Positions 44,101 through 51,281 of a stretch of DNA of 64,000 nt are shown here, in pieces; the first letter of the stretch is position 1; every line of letters begins with the position of its first letter. The stretch comes from Rhodothermales bacterium (GTDB lineage: Bacteria > Bacteroidota > Rhodothermia > Rhodothermales > JANQRZ01). The DNA is taken from contig JBDUXZ010000005.1 of assembly GCA_039944855.1 (NCBI GenBank), positions 248,001 through 312,000 of the forward strand. The letters run 5' to 3'. The position numbers and the translations under genes are program-made. Below the pieces are notes generated by a model. It saw nothing but the letters and a program-made list of their open reading frames with translations, did not search any database and was not told where the DNA came from.

Positions 44101-44648
44101 TCCGCGCCCACGCCGCCGACACCGACCCGACCGTGCTCCGCCGGCTCGGCGACGCCTACTACGACCTCCGCGCCGGGCTCGGCGTCGCCAAATCGCCCGA
44201 GGAGTACGGGGCCTTCCCCAGCGATGCTTACTCGCACACGCCCGGCGGCGGCGGCGCCAAGCAGCCCGGCATGACAGGCCAGGTGAAGGAAGACATCCTC
44301 TGCCGCTGGGGCGAACTTGGCGTGCTCATCGAGGACGGGCGCATCGTCTTCCGCCCGGCCCTCCTCCGCGCCGAGGAGTTCCTGACCGCCCCCGCCACGT
44401 TCCGCTTCGTCGATGTGGGCGGTGAGGACCAAGTGCTCGACCTCAACGCAGGGGCACTGGCGTTCACCTACTGCCAGATGCCTGTCGTCTACCGACGCTC
44501 CACCATCCCTGCGATTCGCATCGTTGGTGCAGACGGCACCGTCACCGAGGCGCAGGGCGACGCCCTATCTCCCGAGGTCAGCGACGAAGTCTTCCGCCGC
44601 TCCGGCGCGTTCACCCGGATCGAAGTCGACCTGATGCCGGGGCGCTGA
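41109..44648 (+). CDS. Beta-1,3-oligoglucan phosphorylase-like protein (GH149/GH161 type)
   Basis: A 1179-residue cytoplasmic enzyme without signal peptide. Its length and motifs, such as PNHFTID-like WNHFTIDLK, YEGNWRDIFQNWEAL, GYWGDHQLIYLLRLL, RPEWNDANNALVG, HSYRLYPDRELPSFLEKNN and SGTFFGYEGLGSIYWHMVSKL, fit the large (alpha/alpha)6-barrel phosphorylases of families GH149/GH161. These split beta-1,3-oligoglucosides with phosphate, giving glucose 1-phosphate and saving ATP. The Asp in GDHQLIYLL and the NxxR/EW(N)DANN region would be catalytic. It overlaps the preceding glycosidase gene and ends 19 bases from the convergent GH16 gene. Confidence 0.8.
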   Translation: MSSESPAPAERTSPGRTEPPIFVGSARRQPNARAVEGDFVDVDGEAMYRIENYDRMPPFFISLVSDADHWLFISSNGALTAGRRSPDHALFPYTTVDKIHDSLDLTGSKTLILATLHDERDGSGDGTAHGKQRLWEPFSDRYDGLYALRRSLYKSLQGDTLRFEEVNENLGLTFAVTWSTSERFGFVKRSELVNHGASGTTVRVLDGVQNLMPYGISRELQTSRSVLADAYKKNERVPDTTLGLFTLSAIPVDRAEPSEALKATTVWSAGLEPDALLLSSRQLDRFRAGHAVETETAIRAERGAYFVSATLDLAAGASQRWDLVADIEQDAADVIALADALADPEALIAEVHADVAAGTERLRQLVAGTDGEQVTAEPMTTARHRMNVLFNIMRGGVFDEGYSIVREDVRAFVAHHNAAVAEAHADRFDALPERITFQALMEMAAAGGPQLERLCSSYLPLSFSRRHGDPSRPWNHFTIDLKQADGSTKRGYEGNWRDIFQNWEALGRSYPGYLEGMIATFVNASTADGYNPYRITDEGIDWETIEPDDPWSYIGYWGDHQLIYLLRLLVLSRAHHPGLLEGLLSRRLFSYANVPYRIKPYADLLRDPHDTVEFDEALEHAIERRVAAVGADGKLLWDADGAVRLVTLAEKLLVPLLAKLTNFIPEGGIWMNTQRPEWNDANNALVGYGVSMVTLFALRRTLTVLRDLFSDAPEETFTLSSEVADLLDAVSGAFDRFAEYADRTLSDAERKEVVDALGEAGSAYRQTLYADGLSGATRAVAVADVHAMIDRAEVFADHTISVNRREDGLFHAYNLMAADAEGISVSHLYAMLEGQAAALDAGVLSPDASVGVLEALRASAIYRPDQHSYRLYPDRELPSFLEKNNLPPEAVEASSLLRTLIADGDRSLIVQDVRGGVHFNGAFRNKTDVQAALNGLRTQGYADAVDREGQHVLDVFEQVFDHRSYTGRSGTFFGYEGLGSIYWHMVSKLALAAQETFLRAHAADTDPTVLRRLGDAYYDLRAGLGVAKSPEEYGAFPSDAYSHTPGGGGAKQPGMTGQVKEDILCRWGELGVLIEDGRIVFRPALLRAEEFLTAPATFRFVDVGGEDQVLDLNAGALAFTYCQMPVVYRRSTIPAIRIVGADGTVTEAQGDALSPEVSDEVFRRSGAFTRIEVDLMPGR

Positions 44649-44667
44649 TCAGCACCCCGCATCGGGT

Positions 44668-45600
44668 TTACTCCGCGCGCTGATAGACGCGAACGTAGTC
44701 GACTTCCATCTGCTGCGGGAGGAGCGTCGTCTCGTCCGGCTGCCCCGGCAGGTTGCCCCCGACGGCCACGTTGAGCAGCAGGTGGAAGTCCTGATCGAAC
44801 GGGGCTGGGAAAGGCGCGGTCTCCGGGGCCTCGGGGTCGTCGGTGACCGGAGGCCCAGCGGTGGTCCACTCGTTCTGCGTCGCGTAGAGCACGTTGTTGA
44901 TGTACCAGCGGATCTCGCCGGCTTCCCATTCGAGTGCGAAGACAAAGAAGTCGTCGGCGTACGTGCCCGCTGCGAACTCGAAGGATTCGCCCGTGAAGAC
45001 GTTGTTCGGGATGTCATCACCGTAGTGGAGCGTCCCGAAGATCTCGCCGGGCTCGCGCCCGACCGCTTCCATGATGTCGATTTCGCCGCTCTTCGGCCAC
45101 GTTCCATAGACCTCTTCGGTCGAGAGCATCCAGATCGCGGGCCAGAGTCCCTGTTCCGGCCGCGGCAGCTTCGCGCGGATCTCGAAGCGCCCGTACGTCC
45201 AGTCGCCCATGCCTTTCGTGCGGAGGCGTGCGGAGGTATAGGTGGTGTCCACGACCGTCGTGTCGGAACCAGCGATCACCGTGTCTCGCTCGGTGAGGAA
45301 CTGGCGCGCGGTGATGGTGAGAAAGCCATCGCTGACCTCCGCGTTCTCTGCCCGGTATCGCTGCTGCTCGTTGTTCCCCCAGCCGCAGAGGCTCGGGCAG
45401 CCGTCGCCGAGTTGCGCCTCCCACTTCGACGCGTCCAGTTCGGTCCCGTCGAACTCGTCGGCCCAGACGAGCGTCCAGCCCTCCGGCGTCTCCAGCGGGT
45501 CCGGGAAGGTCTGGTCGACCGAGTTGTCACAGCCGGTGCCGAAGGCGATCAGAACAGCGACGAGCGCGAGAGCGCGGGCAGAAGCGAAGGAGGATGACAT
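44668..45600 (-). CDS. GH16 family beta-glucanase (laminarinase-like) lipoprotein
   Basis: A 310-residue lipoprotein (lipobox FGTGC, Cys24). The GH16 fold starts at WTLVWADEFDGTELD; the catalytic box is GEIDIMEAVG, with nucleophile Glu173, Asp175 and acid/base Glu178. WTYGRFEIRAKLP and GLWPAIWMLS complete the family core. The GEIDIMEAVG box with the extra Met (beta-bulge form) is that of laminarinases (endo-beta-1,3-glucanases), in line with the beta-1,3-glucan phosphorylase next door. It would cut polymer at the cell surface. It is the last gene of the minus-strand operon. The start is chosen at the ATG giving the lipoprotein signal. Confidence 0.92.
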   Translation of the reverse strand: MSSSFASARALALVAVLIAFGTGCDNSVDQTFPDPLETPEGWTLVWADEFDGTELDASKWEAQLGDGCPSLCGWGNNEQQRYRAENAEVSDGFLTITARQFLTERDTVIAGSDTTVVDTTYTSARLRTKGMGDWTYGRFEIRAKLPRPEQGLWPAIWMLSTEEVYGTWPKSGEIDIMEAVGREPGEIFGTLHYGDDIPNNVFTGESFEFAAGTYADDFFVFALEWEAGEIRWYINNVLYATQNEWTTAGPPVTDDPEAPETAPFPAPFDQDFHLLLNVAVGGNLPGQPDETTLLPQQMEVDYVRVYQRAE

Positions 45601-45683
45601 CGTACTAAGTCCGGCAAAGTGGAATCGACTGGAGCGCCTCTCAGCGGCGTACAGCACTGATACCCGCGAGGCCCGTCACAGGC

Positions 45684-47087
45684 CTACGGCGTGGGCTGCC
45701 CGACGAAGAAGGGGAAGTTGGCCGTCGCGACGTTGTCGTGGTTGTCGTACACGTAGACGAACATGCGGTACGGCCCTTCCTTACGAGGTACGCGGATGGC
45801 CAGGGTGCCGTTCTCCTGGTTCACGACATCCAGTTCCACCGCGTCGGGCCGCGTCTCCGCGTCGCCGCCGGCGCGGATGTCGGTGCTCTCGGGGAGCAGC
45901 TCCCACTCGTAGCGCAGCGCCTCGCCCTCGGGGTCCGTGACGCTCGCCACGAACGTGGCGACCTCGCGTGGCTCGACATATACGTCGTTGAACGCCGTCT
46001 CCCCATTCGCCGTCAGGCTCTCCAGGCTCGGCGCCCGGTTTTCGGGCCACTCGCCGGTCCACATTTGCTGGAGCACGTCGGAGACTTCGGTCTCGTAGCC
46101 GCCCGGCGTGAAGATGCCGTACCACGTCGGCGTCGTCTCCTGTTTCTGACCCCAGAGGAAGACGTACGACCCGATGCAGTGCGACGAATCGGCGGCGATG
46201 CCACGCTCGTAGCGGAGGCGGTACATCTGCGCCTTCTCGCGGCTCGTCTGCTCGATGGGGACACCCCACGCCGTCTTCGGCACTTCCCAGTGGCCGTCGG
46301 GGCCCCACTCCGCGATGACGTACGGCCCGTCCCAACCCGCCCGCCGAAGGTTCGTGCCGACGTCGGGGCCCGCGTAGCCGTACGAGCGGAACGCCCGGCT
46401 CCCGCCGACGAGTTCGCCGTACGTGTTGATGCCGTAGACGTCGATGGCCGGCGCGCGTTCTTTGATGAGTTGCACCTCCGCCACGTCGAGGCCGGCGGTG
46501 ACGTGCATCACCGGGTGGTTGGGATCCTCCTCGTGGATCATCTCCGCGATGTCGTTGAGCGCGTCCCAGACTTTGAAGTCCGAGTAGAAGAGGTCGTTCT
46601 CGTTGCCCAGCCCCCACATCAGAATCGCCGGGTGGTCCTTGTAGGCGCGGACGACTTCGCGGAAGCGCGCCAACTGCGCCTCGACGGCGCGCCCATCGTT
46701 GTAGTCGAAGCCCTGCCGCTCCTGGCCGGCCCAGAGCCCGAAGGTGACGCTGAGCCCCTTCGCGTGTGCCTCGTCGAGGACGGCGATTGCCTCGCCCGCC
46801 CCCCACGTCCGAATCGAATTCGCGCCGTAGGCGACTGCGCGGTCGAGGTACTGCTGCCCGCCGACGCCGCGGATGTAGTACGGTTCGCCGCCCCGGTACA
46901 TCGTCCAGTTGCCCTCCGCATCCTGCCGAAGTTCGACGGGGATGGCCCCCTCGTTCACGAGAGACTCCGTGACAACGCCCGACGTGGCGGGACGCTCGGT
47001 AACGGACCGGTCCTCGTTGACCTGGGCTCGGACAGACCCGGCTGTGAGAAGGAGCGTGGTGAGGGCGAAAAAGGCAGAGACTCTCAT
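45684..47087 (-). CDS. GH2/GH5-like TIM-barrel glycosidase, secreted, paralogue of 39743-41119
   Basis: A 467-residue protein with a Sec signal peptide (MRVSAFFALTTLLLTAGSVRA), not a lipobox. The barrel (about residues 48-340) has acid/base Glu163 in MWGLGNEND and nucleophile Glu260 in VIAEWGPDGHWEV. C-terminal Ig-like module: RAPSLESLTANGE ... YRMFVYVYDNHDNVATANFPFFV. It aligns over its full length with the plus-strand paralogue, sharing GSYVFLWGQKQE(R/T)TPTWYG(L/I)F. One paralogue is a lipoprotein and this one appears soluble, so they may act at different places on the same glucan. Confidence 0.8.
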   Translation of the reverse strand: MRVSAFFALTTLLLTAGSVRAQVNEDRSVTERPATSGVVTESLVNEGAIPVELRQDAEGNWTMYRGGEPYYIRGVGGQQYLDRAVAYGANSIRTWGAGEAIAVLDEAHAKGLSVTFGLWAGQERQGFDYNDGRAVEAQLARFREVVRAYKDHPAILMWGLGNENDLFYSDFKVWDALNDIAEMIHEEDPNHPVMHVTAGLDVAEVQLIKERAPAIDVYGINTYGELVGGSRAFRSYGYAGPDVGTNLRRAGWDGPYVIAEWGPDGHWEVPKTAWGVPIEQTSREKAQMYRLRYERGIAADSSHCIGSYVFLWGQKQETTPTWYGIFTPGGYETEVSDVLQQMWTGEWPENRAPSLESLTANGETAFNDVYVEPREVATFVASVTDPEGEALRYEWELLPESTDIRAGGDAETRPDAVELDVVNQENGTLAIRVPRKEGPYRMFVYVYDNHDNVATANFPFFVGQPTP

Positions 47088-47131
47088 AACAGATCGGATC
47101 GAGAAAGAACGGCGAGGCGACAGCGGCGGAG

Positions 47132-48406
47132 CTAGTAGGTGTCCACCAGCCGCACGTTGTCGATGAACACGTCCCCCTGCTCGTCCATAAAGAAAACGAG
47201 TTGCTTGACGTTCGACACGTCGAATTCGCCTCGTGTGGGGGCGCCCCCAACAGTCGCGGGACTGGCTGCCAGTTGGCGCCCACCGGGGCGAAGGTCACTC
47301 AAGGGGATCGTCACGGTCTGCCACTCCGCCGTGAACTGACCGGACGGGGTAGATCGGCCATCGAGCGTGGCCCCCAAGAACTGCCGGCTGTAGTCCTCCA
47401 GCCCGACGCGGATTGGGAGGCTGCTGGCCGTTCCCGATGGGAGGCGGATGTCGAACTGCACTGCGGCCCGCTGAAAAATCGGCGTCAGGTTGACCGGATA
47501 CCACCGGTCCCAGCTCACACCCATCGCGGCCTCGTAGCACCCCTCCGGCCGGACGTCCCACTGCAAATGTAGCGCCGTAGATCCCGTCGACGGGTTGGCC
47601 TGCGTGGGCTCGATGGACTGGCACGCGTCGGTCACGAGCCCCCAGCCGTTGCTGTTGATGAACGCATCGTCGAAGAGTTGGATGGGGAGCGCCGTCGGGC
47701 TCGGGCGCGGCGCTTCGACGAGCCAGGGCTCCTGCTCCTGTGCCTCGTAGAACACCAGTTGGATGTCGTCGAGGTAGATGCTCCCGCTCCCCTGCAACTC
47801 CATCATGAGCTGCTTCACGTTCGTCGCGTCGAGGTTCTCCACGTCCATGTCGAAGGCCGACAGGGGCACGACCACCTTCTGCCACTCCTCGTCGATGAAG
47901 GTCCGCTCGAAGTACTTGTTGTCGGTGTAGGCGAACCCCATCCCTCCCGAATAGTCTTCCAGCGTCAGGACGATGGGCAGGCCGTACATCGTGCCTTCTT
48001 TGGAGCGGACCTGCATCTCGAAGGCGGCGTACGGGAGGAGCTGCGAGAGGTCTTTGCCGGCCCAGCCGTCCCACCCGAATCCGAGCCCGGCCCAGTCGCA
48101 GCCCTCGGCACCGCGGTCCCACGAGACCTCGACCGCGCGCCGCCCTTCGTAGACGACGTCCTGCGTGACGCGGCCCTGGGTGCAATTGGTGTCTTCCTGG
48201 AACCAGACCGTGTCGTCGTTCTGGTCCTCGTACACCACGGGCTCGACGGCGAGGGACAGCATCCGCGGGCGCTCCGGCACGGGCGCAGGCTCGACGCCGG
48301 AGTAGAGCACGGCGGGCTGGAACTGCACGCACGCGGGCAGCATCACGACCGCGACGAGCAGTGCGGCGGGGGCGAGCAGAGAAAGAGCGGAGCGTCGGGC
48401 AGTCAT
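47132..48406 (-). CDS. Surface lipoprotein with two tandem CBM-like domains
   Basis: A 424-residue lipoprotein (lipobox MLPAC). The mature protein has two copies of a beta-sandwich domain of about 150 residues, resembling CBM11/CIA30-type galactose-binding-like modules. Shared landmarks are W(D)GW or WDRW, (L)PI(V/R)(L/V)(T/G)LEDYS, EWQ(K/T)V(V/T)(V/I)PLS, NVKQL(M/V) and (I/F)(Y/I)(L/I)D(D/N)(I/V)(Q/R)LV. No catalytic residues are seen. It is probably a surface glycan-binding protein that holds beta-glucan for the glycosidases of the operon. The start is set at ATG 48406 to give the lipoprotein signal. Confidence 0.78.
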   Translation of the reverse strand: MTARRSALSLLAPAALLVAVVMLPACVQFQPAVLYSGVEPAPVPERPRMLSLAVEPVVYEDQNDDTVWFQEDTNCTQGRVTQDVVYEGRRAVEVSWDRGAEGCDWAGLGFGWDGWAGKDLSQLLPYAAFEMQVRSKEGTMYGLPIVLTLEDYSGGMGFAYTDNKYFERTFIDEEWQKVVVPLSAFDMDVENLDATNVKQLMMELQGSGSIYLDDIQLVFYEAQEQEPWLVEAPRPSPTALPIQLFDDAFINSNGWGLVTDACQSIEPTQANPSTGSTALHLQWDVRPEGCYEAAMGVSWDRWYPVNLTPIFQRAAVQFDIRLPSGTASSLPIRVGLEDYSRQFLGATLDGRSTPSGQFTAEWQTVTIPLSDLRPGGRQLAASPATVGGAPTRGEFDVSNVKQLVFFMDEQGDVFIDNVRLVDTY

Positions 48407-48425
48407 GGGCGCCGTGGGGCGGTGG

Positions 48426-49454
48426 TTAGAGTTGCAACGGGCCACCGGTGGTGAAGTTGAGATAGTCGATCCCGAAATCCACCGGCAGCGGCGGCGTGGG
48501 CTGACCGTTGTCATCCGAGATGAGCAATACACGGATCGCGACGATCTCCTCCGTCTGCGCCTGGGTGATAGCGGTCGCGCTCAGCGGCGCCGAGAACGCT
48601 TGCCATCCCTCCCCCTCGATAGGCTGGTCGAGGATCGAGAACGTAGCGTCCTGCCCATCTTCGTAGGCCCCTGACCCGTTCGTGTCGACCGCTAGCTGCA
48701 CGACGGCAATCGTGTTCGGGCTGCCGAAGCTGTAGAGGAACGCGTTGAAGAAGAGGTCCTCCGGTACCGTAGTCGGGACGGGGAAGTAGGTCTCTCCGGT
48801 GATCGAGGCGTTGATGCTGATCAGGCCGATGAAGAACGGATCGGCTACCACCGGGCCACCGGTGCTGCGGAGCAGGTAGAAAAAATCGCCCTGCGCGGGC
48901 GGCACTTCGGCACTGCGGCCCGTAGCCGTCAAATCGAACTCGAACTCGAAATTGCCGATCATGATCGAGGGGCTCGCTTGCTCGAAGTCGGCGATGACGG
49001 TCACGTCGTAAGCGCGGGGGGTCACCACCTCGACGGTCGTCCGCAGGGTGTCGGCGTTTTCGTCATCGATGAGGAGCACGGCGTCAGCCACCTCCGTCTT
49101 GAACAGGGGGAGGTCGGTCGTCCCCCCGTTCCATCGGGCGTTCTCAGCCGACAACTCATTCGAGAAGCCCTCGATGCGCTTCACCGCCCCGCTCTCCTGC
49201 CCGGTGATCTCCAGCACCCACGCCACCTGCTTGTTGAACTGGGCCGTGAAGGTGACGAATTCACCCGCCGCGAAATCGACCTCCTCCTGGCTCGCCATGA
49301 GCGAATCGACGACGAAGAAGTCGCCGAAGCGGTCGGTGAGGTTGGGGCCTTCCGCATCGGTGACGTGGTCGCAGCCGGCGGCGGCGAGGCCGACGAGGAG
49401 GAAGAGGGCGGCGGCGTACCCCGTACGGGACTTCGTTGCAATCATAGCGGGCAT
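48426..49454 (-). CDS. Surface lipoprotein of the glucan locus, SusE-like position
   Basis: A 342-residue lipoprotein (lipobox AAAGC followed by DHVTD). Beta-rich mature region of unknown family with an early FVTFTAQFNKQVAWVLEITG segment that resembles an Ig-like start and a later carbohydrate-binding-like half (FEQASPSIMIGNFEFEFDLT ... FGIDYLNFTT). By position and type it could be a SusE/F-like glycan-binding lipoprotein. No sequence motif proves it. The neighbours (12 and 19 bases away) belong to the same operon. An alternative start lies at 49445. Confidence 0.7.
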   Translation of the reverse strand: MPAMIATKSRTGYAAALFLLVGLAAAGCDHVTDAEGPNLTDRFGDFFVVDSLMASQEEVDFAAGEFVTFTAQFNKQVAWVLEITGQESGAVKRIEGFSNELSAENARWNGGTTDLPLFKTEVADAVLLIDDENADTLRTTVEVVTPRAYDVTVIADFEQASPSIMIGNFEFEFDLTATGRSAEVPPAQGDFFYLLRSTGGPVVADPFFIGLISINASITGETYFPVPTTVPEDLFFNAFLYSFGSPNTIAVVQLAVDTNGSGAYEDGQDATFSILDQPIEGEGWQAFSAPLSATAITQAQTEEIVAIRVLLISDDNGQPTPPLPVDFGIDYLNFTTGGPLQL

Positions 49455-49466
49455 CGGTCCGACGGA

Positions 49467-51269
49467 TTAAAAGGACATGCTGTAGAGGGCGAAGATCTGG
49501 TCGAGGCTGTAGTCTTCGGCCGGGGTAGCGTCATCGCTGTAGTTGAAACGCTGGTACTGCACGGTGAGGTATATCCCCTCCTTGAAGCGGTAGCGAAGCC
49601 CGGCGCCCACGAGGGACTCCTGATCGTCTGTGACGAACTCCCCGGGGAAGTCGCGGATGTCGTTGAAGTTCTCTAGGAGGGGCACGTAGTCGCGCCCGCT
49701 CGACGAGCGGAGCTTCGTCCCGAGGAGCACGTCGAGCCGGTCGTAGACCTCGACCGACACCCCGGCCTCGACGAGCGTGGAGGTGAGATCGACCTGCTCG
49801 ACCTCTTCCCCGCCGCGGCTCGTGTCTTCGTACTGGAGTCCGAGCGTCACGCCAAGCATCTTGTCCCAGCCGATGAGTTGGTCGACACGCACGTCGGCCT
49901 CGGCCCGGAGGAGGAGGAAGTCCTTCAGCTCGGTCGTGCCCTGCCCGCGAATCTCGCGCAGCACCGCCGTCGTGAGCGCGGCGTTGACCGGGCTCTCTGC
50001 CGGGGCGTAGGCCGCTTCGAGGCGCACGCCCCGGCGGTTCGGCGTCGCCCGCCCGTACGGGAGGACGTTGTTGTAGCGCGGGTCGTAGCGCATCAGCTGG
50101 TTCGCCACGCGGAACGTGTAGACGGCCGGGTCGCGCGTGAGGTCGAAGAGCGTCACACGCCGGAGGTCGCGCTCGTTGCCGACGCGGTTGTAGAAGCTGC
50201 GGGGACGCGTGTAGTCGACGCGCTTGCTCTGGGCGGCGACGCTGTAAAACTCCGGCCCCACGTCGACGAACATCGCCGAGACGTCGAGCCCCAACTCCTT
50301 GAGTTCGCCCCGCAGCCCGACCTCGATGAACGTATCGCTGTCGCGGACGAGGGTCGTATCCATCTCGACGAGCACGCTATCCACGAGCGATTCGGTCTCG
50401 GTCCGCTGCTTCACGACCGACCACCCTGTTTCACCGAGGAGGTGGACGGCGTAACGATCCTCGTCGAGCAGGGTCACGTCCGTGTCGAACGAGACGACGG
50501 AGTTGCGGATGCCCGTGTTGGCGTTCCCCGAGCCGAGGTCGTCCCACGTGTAAGCGAGGTTGACGCCGAGCCGGCCCTGCGACCGGTACGGCCCGAAGCG
50601 CGCCGAGGTCGCCCCGACCCGGCCGCCGCCGATGAACCGGGTGGGCGTATCCGTAAAGTTTGTCGCCCGGAGCCGGGCGAGGAAGCTCCGCACCTCGACC
50701 GCGTCGAGGCCCTCGTCGAAGGCGAGGCCGAAGTCGAGCTTGCCGCCCTGGAGCCGCCGCGTGTTGAAGCCGGTGTAGAACTCCTCGTAATAGATGATCT
50801 CCTTCTGCGGGACGAACACCTCGGGCTCGTTGACGGAGCCATCCTCGTCGGGCAGGAAGAGGGTGTACGGCGTCAGCGCCATGTCCATGTCGCCGACGCG
50901 GTAGCTAAGCACGTCGGCGATGATGCCGCGCGCCCACAGCTCGCGCACCTCGACTGTCACGCCGGACCCGAAGAACCCGCCGAACTCGTTCCGCAGCCGG
51001 ACGACGCCCTGCACCTCGGTCACGTCGTTGGGCTGGCCGTTGACGGCGAGGTCGAGCACGAACTCCCCGTCGGTGAGGTTCTCCACGCTCGTCGTGTCGG
51101 TGTCGAGGAGGTCGCCGCCGATGCCGACTTGCTGGATGAGGCTACGGCCGAGGCCGTTGAACCGGATGCCCGGCCCCTCGTCGGCGTCGGGAGCCCCCTG
51201 CGCGAGGGCGGGCGCCGACGGCACCACGAGGGCGAGGACGAGCAGGCACGAAGGTAGGAGTGGCCTCAT
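49467..51269 (-). CDS. Outer-membrane beta-barrel protein of the glucan locus
   Basis: A 600-residue exported protein (signal peptide MRPLLPSCLLVLALVVPSAPALA). Alternating hydrophobic/polar strands run throughout, with aromatic girdle residues, and the chain ends in IFALYSMSF, a C-terminal Phe as in Bam-dependent barrels. There is no TonB box, plug or carboxypeptidase-like N-terminal domain, so it is not SusC. It may be a porin or an assembly partner for oligosaccharide uptake (inference). It lies between the second barrel gene and the lipoprotein gene with gaps of about 12 bases. Confidence 0.75.
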   Translation of the reverse strand: MRPLLPSCLLVLALVVPSAPALAQGAPDADEGPGIRFNGLGRSLIQQVGIGGDLLDTDTTSVENLTDGEFVLDLAVNGQPNDVTEVQGVVRLRNEFGGFFGSGVTVEVRELWARGIIADVLSYRVGDMDMALTPYTLFLPDEDGSVNEPEVFVPQKEIIYYEEFYTGFNTRRLQGGKLDFGLAFDEGLDAVEVRSFLARLRATNFTDTPTRFIGGGRVGATSARFGPYRSQGRLGVNLAYTWDDLGSGNANTGIRNSVVSFDTDVTLLDEDRYAVHLLGETGWSVVKQRTETESLVDSVLVEMDTTLVRDSDTFIEVGLRGELKELGLDVSAMFVDVGPEFYSVAAQSKRVDYTRPRSFYNRVGNERDLRRVTLFDLTRDPAVYTFRVANQLMRYDPRYNNVLPYGRATPNRRGVRLEAAYAPAESPVNAALTTAVLREIRGQGTTELKDFLLLRAEADVRVDQLIGWDKMLGVTLGLQYEDTSRGGEEVEQVDLTSTLVEAGVSVEVYDRLDVLLGTKLRSSSGRDYVPLLENFNDIRDFPGEFVTDDQESLVGAGLRYRFKEGIYLTVQYQRFNYSDDATPAEDYSLDQIFALYSMSF

Positions 51270-51281
51270 TCCGCAAGCGGG

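Noticed and set aside
41019-44432. Antisense frame of 1137 codons across the phosphorylase gene
   Set aside because: Same reason: no domain, composition typical of the reverse strand of GC-rich coding DNA.
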